Positions 47,096 through 55,475 of a DNA stretch of 64,000 bases are shown one piece after another. The stretch covers positions 496,001 through 560,000 of the forward strand of contig NZ_CP012266.1 in the NCBI RefSeq assembly GCF_001277235.1, read 5' to 3'. The stretch comes from Cronobacter dublinensis subsp. dublinensis LMG 23823 (GTDB lineage: Bacteria; Pseudomonadota; Gammaproteobacteria; Enterobacterales; Enterobacteriaceae). The position numbers were made by a program, and so were the translations under genes. Every line of letters begins with the position of its first letter. Position 1 is the stretch's first letter. The notes under the pieces were generated by a model. The model saw nothing but the letters and a program-made list of their open reading frames with translations. It searched no databases and was not told the DNA's origin.

Positions 47096-47857
47096 ATGAA
47101 TCAGACAACCCAGTTTCCGCAGCGCGTGCGTAACGCGCTGCACTTTCGCGAACTTACCGTCCTTGAGAGCAAGCGCGTCAGCGGGTTCCAGCGCGTCGTT
47201 CTCGGCGGCGACGCGCTCGCGGGCTTTACATCCCGTGGCTTCGACGACCATATCAAAGTGTTCTTCCCGCAGGATGGCGCGCCGTTTGTGCCGCCTGAGG
47301 TGACGGATGAGGGCATCGTCTGGGCAGGCGACGTGCGCCCGCCGTCGCGTGACTATACGCCGCTCTTTGACGAGGCGCGCCAGCAGCTGACGCTCGATTT
47401 CTACGTGCATGCGTCCGGCGTGGCGAGCGACTGGGCCGTGGCGGCAGCGCCTGGCGACACGCTCTGTATCGGCGGGCCGCGTGGCTCGCTGGTGGTGCCG
47501 GAAGGTTACGCCTGGCAGCTTTACGTGTGCGATGAGTCCGGCATGCCGGCGCTGCGCCGCCGTCTCGAGGCGCTTCGCGCGCAGCCGAACCCGGTACATG
47601 TCGAGGCCGTCGTGACCATTGCCGACGACTCGCTGAAGGGCTACCTGGCGCACCTAGAAAACTTTACTATTCAGTGGGTTATCGGCCATGACACCCAGGC
47701 GGTCGCCGAAAAACTGGCCGCGCTGACGGTGCCGCAGGAGGATTACTATCTGTGGATTACCGGCGAAGGCAAAGCCGTTAAGCAGTTAAGCGAGCCGTTT
47801 GAAGGGCGCGTTAACCCGCAGCTGATGCGCGCCGCGGCCTACTGGCACCGCAAATAA
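47096..47857 (+). CDS. yqjH: NADPH-dependent ferric-chelate reductase YqjH
   Basis: 253 residues of the siderophore-interacting (ViuB-like) flavoreductase family: an FAD-binding barrel with a Rxx(Y/F)T-type motif (PSRDYTPL) and an NADPH-binding C domain. It releases iron from ferric siderophores. ATG 47096 gives MNQTTQFPQRVRN as in E. coli; the frame open upstream crosses the Fur box and is rejected. Confidence 0.94.
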   Translation: MNQTTQFPQRVRNALHFRELTVLESKRVSGFQRVVLGGDALAGFTSRGFDDHIKVFFPQDGAPFVPPEVTDEGIVWAGDVRPPSRDYTPLFDEARQQLTLDFYVHASGVASDWAVAAAPGDTLCIGGPRGSLVVPEGYAWQLYVCDESGMPALRRRLEALRAQPNPVHVEAVVTIADDSLKGYLAHLENFTIQWVIGHDTQAVAEKLAALTVPQEDYYLWITGEGKAVKQLSEPFEGRVNPQLMRAAAYWHRK

Positions 47858-47980
47858 CCGCCTCTTTCTGCGGGATCGGGCGTGATGCTTTTTTCCGCAG
47901 AATATCCCTTCTTTTTTTGTCACTTCCGGACGTATAATCGCCGCCCTTTGTCGATTTTTTGCCATTTTTCCGGAAGCACT

Positions 47981-50134
47981 ATGAGTTCCCTGAGCCTGAT
48001 CCAGCCGGATCGCGATCTGTTCTCCTGGCCCCAGTACTGGGCCGCCTGTTTCGGGCCTGCGCCCTTTTTACCCATGTCGCGCGAGGAGATGGACCAGCTC
48101 GGCTGGGACAGCTGCGATATTATTCTCGTCACCGGCGACGCCTATGTTGATCATCCGAGCTTCGGTATGGCCATTTGTGGCCGTATGCTTGAGGCGCAGG
48201 GTTTTCGCGTCGGGATCATTGCCCAGCCGGACTGGAATACCAAAGAGGATTTCATGCGGCTTGGCAAACCGAATCTGTTTTTCGGCGTGACGGCCGGGAA
48301 TATGGATTCGATGATCAACCGCTACACGGCGGATCGCAAACTGCGCCACGACGACGCCTACACGCCGGATAACGAAGCGGGGAAACGCCCGGATCGCGCT
48401 ACGCTGGTGTATACCCAGCGTTGCAAAGAGGCCTGGCGCGATGTGCCGGTTATCCTGGGCGGTATTGAAGCGAGCCTGCGCCGCACCGCGCATTATGACT
48501 ACTGGTCAGATACCGTGCGCCGCTCGGTGCTGGTGGATTCCAAAGCCGACATGCTGATTTTCGGCAACGGCGAGCGCCCGCTGGTGGAAGTGGCGCATCG
48601 TCTGGCGATGGGCGAGCCGGTCAGTGCGATCCGCGACGTGCGTAATACGGCGATTATGCTTAAAGAAGCGCTGCCGGGCTGGGCGGGCGTTGACTCCACG
48701 CGTCTTGACACGCCGGGACGTATCGATCCTATTCCGCATCCTTACGGCGAGGATCTGCCCTGCGCCAATGGCAACACACCGGAGAAACCGGCGGCGAAAA
48801 CCGTCACCGTACAGCCGCCGCGCCCGAAGCCGTGGGAGAAAACCTACGTGCTGCTGCCGTCTTATGAAAAAGTGAAGGGCGACAAAGTGCTGTACGCGCA
48901 CGCCTCGCGTATTCTGCACCACGAAACCAACCCCGGCTGCGCGCGTGCGCTGATGCAAAAGCACGGCGACCGCTATATCTGGATCAACCCGCCCGCGATT
49001 CCGCTCTCGACCGAAGAGATGGACAGCGTGTTCGCGCTGCCGTACCAGCGTGTGCCGCACCCGGCCTACGGCAAAAAGCGCATCCCGGCGTATGAGATGA
49101 TCCGCTTTTCGGTGAATATCATGCGCGGCTGCTTTGGCGGCTGTTCGTTCTGTTCCATTACCGAGCACGAAGGGCGCATCATTCAGAGCCGCTCGGAAGA
49201 CTCCATCATTAATGAGATAGAGGCGATCCGCGACGCGGTGCCGGGGTTTACCGGTGTCATTTCCGATCTCGGCGGGCCGACGGCCAATATGTATATGCTG
49301 CGCTGCACCTCGCCGCGCGCCGAGCAGACCTGCCGCCGCCTGTCGTGCGTCTACCCGGATATCTGTCCGCATATGGATACCGATCATACGCCGACGATCA
49401 ACCTGTATCGCCGCGCGCGCGATCTGAAAGGCATCAAGAAGATCCTGATCGCCTCCGGCGTGCGTTACGATCTGGCGGTGGAAGATCCGCGCTATATCAA
49501 AGAGCTGGCGACACACCACGTCGGCGGTTATCTCAAGATAGCGCCGGAGCATACCGAAGAGGGGCCGCTGTCGAAAATGATGAAGCCGGGCATGGGCAGC
49601 TATGACCGCTTTAAAGAACTCTTTGACACCTACTCGAAACAGGCGGGCAAAGAGCAGTATCTGATCCCGTATTTTATCTCCGCGCACCCCGGTACGCGCG
49701 ACGAAGATATGGTGAACCTGGCGCTGTGGCTCAAACAGCGTCGCTTCCGGCTCGACCAGGTGCAGAACTTCTACCCGTCGCCGCTCGCCAACTCGACCAC
49801 GATGTATTACACCGGTAAAAACCCGCTCGGGAAAATCGGCTACAAGAGTGAGGATGTGGTGGTGCCGAGAGGCGATCGCCAGCGCCGCCTGCATAAAGCG
49901 CTGCTGCGCTATCACGATCCGGCCAACTGGCCGATCATTCGCGAGGCGCTGGAAGCGATGGGCAAAAAGCATCTGATAGGCGGACGTCGCGACTGTCTGG
50001 TGCCTGCGCCGACGATAGAGGAGATGCGCGCGGCGAAACGCCAGTATCGCAAAACCCAGCCGGCGTTAACTAAACACACGCCGGTCAGCCATCAGCGTCA
50101 GACGCTGGCGAAGCCAAAGAAAACGGCGCGCTGA
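47981..50134 (+). CDS. ygiQ: YgiQ-family radical SAM protein
   Basis: 717 residues. The radical-SAM cluster motif CFGGCSFC (CxxxCxxC) is in RGCFGGCSFCSITEHEG, preceded by a B12-binding-like N domain. The substrate is unknown. ATG 47981 yields MSSLSLIQPDRDLFSW, matching E. coli; an ATG 33 codons earlier would add a poorly conserved tail. A TATAAT-like -10 is at 47935. E. coli often carries a split ygiQ; this copy is intact. Confidence 0.95.
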   Translation: MSSLSLIQPDRDLFSWPQYWAACFGPAPFLPMSREEMDQLGWDSCDIILVTGDAYVDHPSFGMAICGRMLEAQGFRVGIIAQPDWNTKEDFMRLGKPNLFFGVTAGNMDSMINRYTADRKLRHDDAYTPDNEAGKRPDRATLVYTQRCKEAWRDVPVILGGIEASLRRTAHYDYWSDTVRRSVLVDSKADMLIFGNGERPLVEVAHRLAMGEPVSAIRDVRNTAIMLKEALPGWAGVDSTRLDTPGRIDPIPHPYGEDLPCANGNTPEKPAAKTVTVQPPRPKPWEKTYVLLPSYEKVKGDKVLYAHASRILHHETNPGCARALMQKHGDRYIWINPPAIPLSTEEMDSVFALPYQRVPHPAYGKKRIPAYEMIRFSVNIMRGCFGGCSFCSITEHEGRIIQSRSEDSIINEIEAIRDAVPGFTGVISDLGGPTANMYMLRCTSPRAEQTCRRLSCVYPDICPHMDTDHTPTINLYRRARDLKGIKKILIASGVRYDLAVEDPRYIKELATHHVGGYLKIAPEHTEEGPLSKMMKPGMGSYDRFKELFDTYSKQAGKEQYLIPYFISAHPGTRDEDMVNLALWLKQRRFRLDQVQNFYPSPLANSTTMYYTGKNPLGKIGYKSEDVVVPRGDRQRRLHKALLRYHDPANWPIIREALEAMGKKHLIGGRRDCLVPAPTIEEMRAAKRQYRKTQPALTKHTPVSHQRQTLAKPKKTAR

Positions 50135-50141
50135 GCCCATA

Positions 50142-50169
50142 AAAAAAGCACCGCGAGCGGTGCTTTTTC
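50142..50169. terminator. Bidirectional terminator between ygiQ and ridA
   Basis: AAAAAGCACCGC/GCGGTGCTTTTT with a GA loop, T-rich on both strands; serves the convergent genes. Confidence 0.93.
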
Positions 50170-50187
50170 TTTTCACGGGAGCGACGC

Positions 50188-50574
50188 TTAGCGACGAACC
50201 GCGATCGCTTCGATTTCGATTTTCACGTCTTTCGGCAGACGGGCGACTTCCACGCAGGAGCGCGCCGGGAAGGTGGCGTTATGCTCGGTGAAAAACGCTT
50301 CGTAGGTGGCGTTAACCGTGGCGAAGTCGTTCAGATCTTTGACGAATACCGTGGTTTTCACGATATCGCCGACTTTCAGGCCTGCGGCTTCGATAATCGC
50401 TTTCACGTTATCGAGCGACTGGCGCGCCTGGGCGGCGATGTCGTCCGGCACGCTGCCGGATTTCGGATCCACCGGGATCTGCCCGGAGGTGATAACCATG
50501 TTGCCCAGATCGACGGCCTGAACGTAAGGGCCGATAGCGGCGGGTGCATTTTCCGTGGCGATAGTGCGGGACAT
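50188..50574 (-). CDS. ridA: Enamine/imine deaminase RidA
   Basis: 128 residues. The family signature ending ARSCVEVARLPKD contains the catalytic Arg105. RidA trimers hydrolyse reactive 2-aminoacrylate released by serine/threonine dehydratases. Downstream of pyrI on the same strand with a 73-base gap. Confidence 0.97.
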   Translation of the reverse strand: MSRTIATENAPAAIGPYVQAVDLGNMVITSGQIPVDPKSGSVPDDIAAQARQSLDNVKAIIEAAGLKVGDIVKTTVFVKDLNDFATVNATYEAFFTEHNATFPARSCVEVARLPKDVKIEIEAIAVRR

Positions 50575-50647
50575 AATTTCTCCTGAAGTTAACAGCGGTA
50601 AGGCTCCCGCTCATTATAGGGAGCCGTAAAGCCTTTGCCAGCCACAA

Positions 50648-51109
50648 TTAATCCGCCAGCACGACGTGACGGGCGAACTCTTTCTCGCAATATTTGCACT
50701 TCAGTTGCACCGCCTCGCCGCGGGTTTTTACCGCGAAGCTCGACGACACCGGCTCGATGCGGCTGATGCAGTTGCCGTTCGGGCAGACCAGCACGTTCTC
50801 GATGCGGTCCGGCAGGCTCGGTTTGCTCTTGCCCACCACTTCGTAATCGTCGATGCGGTTCACCGTCGCCTGCGGCGCGTAGAGCGCGAGCTGGTTCACC
50901 TGCTCGTCGGTCAGGAAGGTGTTTTCGATTTTAATTAAATCTTTACGGCCCATCTCGCCGGAGGGCAGGTTCAGGCCGATGGTGATGCGCTGATCCGTTT
51001 CGGTAAGCTTAAACAGGGAAAGCAGCTTGAAGCCGACCTGCGCCGGAATATGGTCAATCACCGTGCCGCGGCGAATGGCTTCTACCTGAAGTTTATTGTC
51101 ATGGGTCAT
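50648..51109 (-). CDS. pyrI: Aspartate carbamoyltransferase regulatory chain PyrI
   Basis: 153 residues, as in E. coli. The N domain binds CTP/ATP; the C domain holds the zinc site with Cys109, Cys114, Cys138 and Cys141. It is ten bases downstream of pyrB and forms the c6r6 holoenzyme with it. Confidence 0.98.
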   Translation of the reverse strand: MTHDNKLQVEAIRRGTVIDHIPAQVGFKLLSLFKLTETDQRITIGLNLPSGEMGRKDLIKIENTFLTDEQVNQLALYAPQATVNRIDDYEVVGKSKPSLPDRIENVLVCPNGNCISRIEPVSSSFAVKTRGEAVQLKCKYCEKEFARHVVLAD

Positions 51110-51119
51110 GGGCTTCTCC

Positions 51120-52055
51120 TTACAGAGCTAAATCGCGATTCAGTACCAGCGCCAGCAGCGCCTGACGGGCAAAGATGCCGTTGCCCGCCTGCTGGAAATA
51201 CCAGGCGTGCGGCGTTTTATCCACGTCGGTGGTAATTTCATCGATGCGCGGCAGCGGGTGCAGCACTTTCATGTTGGCGCGCGCGCCCTGGAGGTCGGCG
51301 GCGCGCAGCACAAACTGGGCCTTCACGTTGGCATATTCCGACGGGTCGAGGCGCTCTTTCTGCACGCGGGTCATGTAGAGGATATCCACCTCCTGCACCA
51401 CGTCTTCAATCGCACCGTGCTGGCTCCAGGCGATGCCTTTTTCATCGAGCATATCGAGGATGTATTGCGGCATCGCCAGCGCATCCGGGGCGATAAAGCA
51501 GAAGCGGTTGCCGTTGAATTTCGCCAGCGCCTGGGCCAGCGAATGCACCGTGCGGCCATATTTGAGGTCGCCCACCATCGCGATGGTGAGATTCTCAAGC
51601 CGCCCCTGGGTCTCCTGGATGGTGAAGAGATCGAGCAGCGTCTGCGTCGGATGCTGGTTAGCGCCATCGCCCGCGTTCAGCACCGGCACGCCGCCGGAAA
51701 ACTCGGTAGCGAGACGCGCCGCGCCCTCCTGCGGGTGGCGCATCACAATGGCATCGACATAGGTGCTGATAACCGAAATGGTGTCCGCCAGCGTTTCGCC
51801 TTTTTTGCCAAGCGAGGTGTTGCTGCTGTCGGAGAAACCGACCACCGCCGCGCCCAGGCGGTGCATGGAGGTTTCAAACGACAGGCGGGTGCGGGTCGAA
51901 GCCTCAAAGAAGCAGCTGGCGATCACTTTATGCTTCAAAAGCTCCGGCTGCGGGTTCGCCTTGAGCTTCGCCGCCGTTTCCAGCACCAGCTCAAGCTCGG
52001 TGCGGCTGAGATCGTTGATGGAAATAATGTGTTTTTGATAAAGCGGATTAGCCAT
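51120..52055 (-). CDS. pyrB: Aspartate carbamoyltransferase catalytic chain PyrB
   Basis: 311 residues. The carbamoyl-phosphate motif STRTR near residue 53, HPTQ and PLPRIDEI are present. First committed step of pyrimidine synthesis. Controlled by the pyrL attenuator just upstream. Confidence 0.98.
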   Translation of the reverse strand: MANPLYQKHIISINDLSRTELELVLETAAKLKANPQPELLKHKVIASCFFEASTRTRLSFETSMHRLGAAVVGFSDSSNTSLGKKGETLADTISVISTYVDAIVMRHPQEGAARLATEFSGGVPVLNAGDGANQHPTQTLLDLFTIQETQGRLENLTIAMVGDLKYGRTVHSLAQALAKFNGNRFCFIAPDALAMPQYILDMLDEKGIAWSQHGAIEDVVQEVDILYMTRVQKERLDPSEYANVKAQFVLRAADLQGARANMKVLHPLPRIDEITTDVDKTPHAWYFQQAGNGIFARQALLALVLNRDLAL

Positions 52056-52093
52056 TTCTGTCTCCTCTTCAGGCCGGCGGACAAACGCTGGAC

Positions 52094-52122
52094 AAAAAAA
52101 AGCCCCTCATTGAGGGGCTTTT
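52094..52122 (-). terminator. pyrBI attenuator
   Basis: On the minus strand AAAAGCCCCTCA/TGAGGGGCTTTT followed by four more Ts. It ends 39 bases before the pyrB start and overlaps the end of pyrL. Confidence 0.93.
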
Positions 52123-52211
52123 ATCAGTAATTCTGGAACGGAAAGAGCAACGGCCTGGCCGTCAGCTTTCTGACGACGCGGTAAGACAAATTGTCGAACA
52201 CACTGGACCAT
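52107..52211 (-). CDS. pyrL: pyrBI operon leader peptide PyrL
   Basis: A 34-codon frame starting MVQCVRQFVLPR, nearly identical to the first dozen residues of E. coli PyrL, with GGAGGG before the ATG. In E. coli low UTP makes polymerase pause and coupled translation disrupts the terminator. The E. coli peptide is longer (44 residues) and reads past its terminator; here the TGA is inside the hairpin, and the phenylalanine/T-rich middle is replaced by ADGQAVALSVPELL. Sequence identity at the start is clear; the mode of coupling is inferred. Confidence 0.9.
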   Translation of the reverse strand: MVQCVRQFVLPRRQKADGQAVALSVPELLIKAPQ

Positions 52212-52236
52212 GCTTCCCTCCGGCAAATTGCCCGGC

Positions 52237-52264
52237 ATTATACGCATGTGCGGTTTGCTGACAA
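52237..52264 (-). promoter_or_regulatory. pyrLBI promoter
   Basis: -35 TTGTCA (52259-52264), 16-base spacer, perfect -10 TATAAT (52237-52242) on the minus strand. Confidence 0.82.
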
Positions 52265-52309
52265 GCAGGAAATGCACGCTTTGTCGCCAGGAATCGATTG
52301 CTGTGAATA

Positions 52310-52789
52310 TTAATGCATTCTGAGTAAATAATTAATGCGTTTATGCACCAGCGCGGTGCGCTTTACGTCGCGGGGCGCTATCCAGACGATACTGCTGCCT
52401 GCCACCACGCCCAGGATCTCCGGCAGGGCGTGATAATCCAGCACTTTCGCGACCGCGCGGCCATAACCCGCCACCGTATGGACAAGGATAAACTCGCTGT
52501 TATGTTCGACGCTCACCACCATTTCCGAGATAGAGCGCGCCGCGTCGGGGGCTGGCTGTAACAGCGGATTCAGGGAATAAATTTTTTGTCCTTTGGCGTT
52601 GCGAATTTTAATCACGCCAAGCAGTTTCAGCAGGCGTGAGACCGAGGACTGGCTGATATTGTCAAACCCGTGGCGCTGCATATCGCGCCGGATCTCCTCC
52701 TGAGAGCAGTAGGTTTTATTACTGATAAGCCGCTGGCACACCGCCATCTGCTGCTGCTCTTTCCCGGAATAATCACCGTAATCCTTCAT
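52310..52789 (-). CDS. ArgR-family paralogue linked to the arginine deiminase operon
   Basis: 159 residues with both ArgR domains: a winged helix (about 15-75; SQEEIRRDMQRHGF, SQSSVSRLLKLLGVIKIRN) and the oligomerisation/effector domain (about 85-159). The arginine-binding aspartate pair of ArgR (GDD) reads GSS here (Ser132, Ser133), so effector binding is probably changed. It is the last gene after the arc operon, as in Salmonella, where an ArgR-like gene sits next to arcABC. Not the main ArgR, which is elsewhere (by mdh in E. coli). Confidence 0.88.
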   Translation of the reverse strand: MKDYGDYSGKEQQQMAVCQRLISNKTYCSQEEIRRDMQRHGFDNISQSSVSRLLKLLGVIKIRNAKGQKIYSLNPLLQPAPDAARSISEMVVSVEHNSEFILVHTVAGYGRAVAKVLDYHALPEILGVVAGSSIVWIAPRDVKRTALVHKRINYLLRMH

Positions 52790-52958
52790 GGACCGTCACT
52801 CCTTACGTTGATGAAAGTTGAAGAAAAACGATATTGTTTTCCCGGCCCGCCTCCGGGGGAACCACAATAGCCTGATGACACGCGGGCTTTTACAGAAATG
52901 GGAGGCGTTTCATGTGGCGCGACGTCCGTGATTGACAGCGCCGCGACGCCATGAATGG

Positions 52959-54362
52959 CTAAAACAGCGCCCCGAGGCTGAGCACGGCCATGTTCAGCAC
53001 CGTCAGGATCAGAATCAGCGGCGCTACCCATTTCAGATAACGCACATAGGGCACGCGGGCGATAGCAAGACCGCCCATCACCACGGCTGACGTCGGCGTG
53101 ATGAGATTGACGATGCCGGAGGCCGACTGATACGCGGTAACCACCAGGTCGCGGCCCACGTGGGCGAAATCGGCGAGCGGGGCCATGATGGGCATCGTCA
53201 GCACCGCGAGGCCCGATGACGACGGTACCAGGAACGAGAGCAGCACTTCGAGCCAGTAGGTCACCGTGATAAAGACCGTAGTGGAGAGCCCGGTCACCAG
53301 GTTTTCAGCGCTGTGCAGAATGGTGTGCGTGATCATGCCGTTATCCATCACCACCACGATGCCGCGCGCGATGCCGATAATCAGCGCCACGCCGAGCAGG
53401 TCCCGCGCGCCGTCAATAAAGGTGCTGGTGAAGGCCTCTTCGCTCATGCGCGCCACCACGCCGGTAATAATGGCGGCCGCGAGGAACACGCCGGAAATTT
53501 CGCCCATCCACCAGCCGCGCACCGCCACGCCGTAAATCATCACTGCGAACGAGGCGGCGAAAATCACCAGAATAATTTTACGCGTGACGGTAAACGGAAT
53601 GCTGTCGCCGGAGCGGTTGCCGAGAAAATGCGCGCGGTTGGTCTCCATCAGATCCGCCACGAGCGACGAGGACGGATCCTGGCGCACGCGCCGGGCGTAG
53701 CGCATCACCCACAGCACGCAGATAACCCAGCCTATCACCAGCAGCGCCACGCGCAGTCCGATCCCGCTGGTGAACGGAATGCCTGCGGCGTTGGCGGCGA
53801 TCACCGTCGCGAAGGGGTTGATGGTGGAGCCGAGCGTGCCGATGCCTGCGCCAAGCAGCACGGTGGCGGCGGCCACCAGCGGGTCGAAGCCCGCGGCCAT
53901 CATCACCGGCACCAGCAGGGTGTAAAACGGCAGCGACTCTTCCGCCATGCCGTAGATGGTGCCACCTGCGGCAAACAGCGCCATCAGGATAGGGATCATC
54001 CACTCTTCTTTACCGCGCAACCGCTCCGTGACGCGCTCGATCCCGGCGTCGATGGCCCCGGTTTTATTTACCACGCCAAGAAAGCCGCCGATGATCAGCA
54101 CAAACAGCGCCACGTCGATAGCGCCTGCGGCGTAGGTGACGTGGTTATAGAGGCCATCCACCGGTGCCAGCAGCACGGCGGTAATGCCCTGCGGGTGCGC
54201 ATCGACGGGGGCGTAAGTGCCCGCGACCGGCACCTCTTTGCCGAGCGTGTCGTTCATCGCCATCTGGTACTTCCCGGCGGGCACCACCCAGGTCAGCGCC
54301 GCCACCAGCGCGATAAGCACAAATAAAATCGTGTAAGCGGAAGGAAATTTGAACCTGTGCAT
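52959..54362 (-). CDS. YfcC-family carrier, probable arginine/ornithine exchanger
   Basis: 467 residues with 12 or so membrane helices, matching the YfcC / C4-dicarboxylate anaerobic carrier-like family. Conserved FVVPAGKY-type start (TWVVPAGKYQM) and GLGTLGSTINPFATVIAA-like loops are present. Its place between arcB and the ArgR paralogue suggests that it does the job of ArcD, although it is not of the classical ArcD (APC) family. GGAGAG precedes the ATG. Confidence 0.85.
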   Translation of the reverse strand: MHRFKFPSAYTILFVLIALVAALTWVVPAGKYQMAMNDTLGKEVPVAGTYAPVDAHPQGITAVLLAPVDGLYNHVTYAAGAIDVALFVLIIGGFLGVVNKTGAIDAGIERVTERLRGKEEWMIPILMALFAAGGTIYGMAEESLPFYTLLVPVMMAAGFDPLVAAATVLLGAGIGTLGSTINPFATVIAANAAGIPFTSGIGLRVALLVIGWVICVLWVMRYARRVRQDPSSSLVADLMETNRAHFLGNRSGDSIPFTVTRKIILVIFAASFAVMIYGVAVRGWWMGEISGVFLAAAIITGVVARMSEEAFTSTFIDGARDLLGVALIIGIARGIVVVMDNGMITHTILHSAENLVTGLSTTVFITVTYWLEVLLSFLVPSSSGLAVLTMPIMAPLADFAHVGRDLVVTAYQSASGIVNLITPTSAVVMGGLAIARVPYVRYLKWVAPLILILTVLNMAVLSLGALF

Positions 54363-54409
54363 GATATCTCTCCGAAGCGGCGGGCGCGCGGGCGGCGCGC
54401 CCGCAGGGG

Positions 54410-55414
54410 TTATTCGCCGAGCGTCGCCACCATCACAGCTTTGATGGTGTGCATGCGGTTTTCCGCCTCATCAAACACGATGGAGCAGAGCGATTCGAAC
54501 ACCTCATCCGTCACCTCCAGCCCTTTGAGGCCGTAAGCGGCTTCGATGTCGCGACCGACAGTGGTGTGCTCGTTATGAAATGCCGGCAGACAGTGCATAA
54601 ATTTGACGTTCGGGTTGCCGGTCGCGTTGATGACGGCCTGATTGATTTGATAAGGCTTCATCAGCGCGACGCGTTCGGCCCAGGCCTCTTTCGGCTCGCC
54701 CATTGATACCCAGACGTCGGTATAGAGAAAATCGACGCCGTCCACGCCTTCATCGACATGCTCCGTGAGAATAATGCGCGCGCCGGTGTCGGCGGCGATC
54801 GCGCGACACTGCTCGACCAGCGCTGCTTCCGGCCAGAAGGCTTTCGGGGCCACCAGGCGAATTTCCATGCCCATTTTCGCAGCACCCACCATCAGCGAGT
54901 TGCCCATGTTGTTGCGCGCGTCGCCGAGATACGCGAAGCGGATCTCACGCAAGGTTTTGCCCGGCGCGTGTTCAAGCATGGTCATCAGGTCGGCCAGGAT
55001 TTGGGTCGGGTGAAATTCGTTGGTCAGCCCGTTCCACACCGGCACGCCCGCGAATGCGCCGAGCTCCTCGACAATCTCCTGCCCGTAGCCGCGATACTCG
55101 ATGCCGTCATACATGCGGCCCAGCACGCGCGCGGTGTCTTTCATCGACTCCTTATGGCCTATCTGCGAACCGCTCGGCCCGATATAGGTGACCTGCGCGC
55201 CCTGGTCGAACGCGCCCACTTCAAATGCGCAGCGGGTGCGGGTGGAGGTTTTTTCGAAAATCAGCGCGATGTTTTTGCCAGTCAGCGTTTTCTTCTCGCG
55301 CCCGGCTTTTTTGTCGGCTTTGAGCGTTATAGCGAGATCAATGAGGTACTGGATCTCCGCCGGGGTGTAGTCGAGCAGTTTCAGGAAATTACGGTTTTTC
55401 AGATTGATAGTCAT
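54410..55414 (-). CDS. arcB: Ornithine carbamoyltransferase, probable catabolic (ArcB role)
   Basis: 334 residues with all carbamoyltransferase motifs: STRTR at 57-61, EFHPTQI, DARNNMGNS and KFMHCLPAFH. It is a paralogue of argI at 58827. In the arginine deiminase pathway it phosphorolyses citrulline to ornithine and carbamoyl phosphate; direction is inferred from the operon. Separated from arcC by a GC-rich hairpin. Confidence 0.92.
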   Translation of the reverse strand: MTINLKNRNFLKLLDYTPAEIQYLIDLAITLKADKKAGREKKTLTGKNIALIFEKTSTRTRCAFEVGAFDQGAQVTYIGPSGSQIGHKESMKDTARVLGRMYDGIEYRGYGQEIVEELGAFAGVPVWNGLTNEFHPTQILADLMTMLEHAPGKTLREIRFAYLGDARNNMGNSLMVGAAKMGMEIRLVAPKAFWPEAALVEQCRAIAADTGARIILTEHVDEGVDGVDFLYTDVWVSMGEPKEAWAERVALMKPYQINQAVINATGNPNVKFMHCLPAFHNEHTTVGRDIEAAYGLKGLEVTDEVFESLCSIVFDEAENRMHTIKAVMVATLGE

Positions 55415-55442
55415 GATGGGATCCTTGTGGTGTCAAAGAGAG

Positions 55443-55470
55443 CGCCCCTCTCCCGGCTGGGGGAGGGGCG
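55443..55470. repeat. CGCCCCTC hairpin between arcC and arcB
   Basis: CGCCCCTC/GAGGGGCG with an inner TCCC/GGGG stem. On the arc strand it is not followed by a T run, so mRNA processing or stabilisation is more likely than termination. Confidence 0.6.
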
Positions 55471-55475
55471 AAAAC

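Noticed and set aside
48506..49972. A 488-codon antisense frame across ygiQ
   Set aside because: Composition is His/Arg-rich, with no family features; it reflects the codon bias of ygiQ, whose radical-SAM motifs are intact on the other strand.
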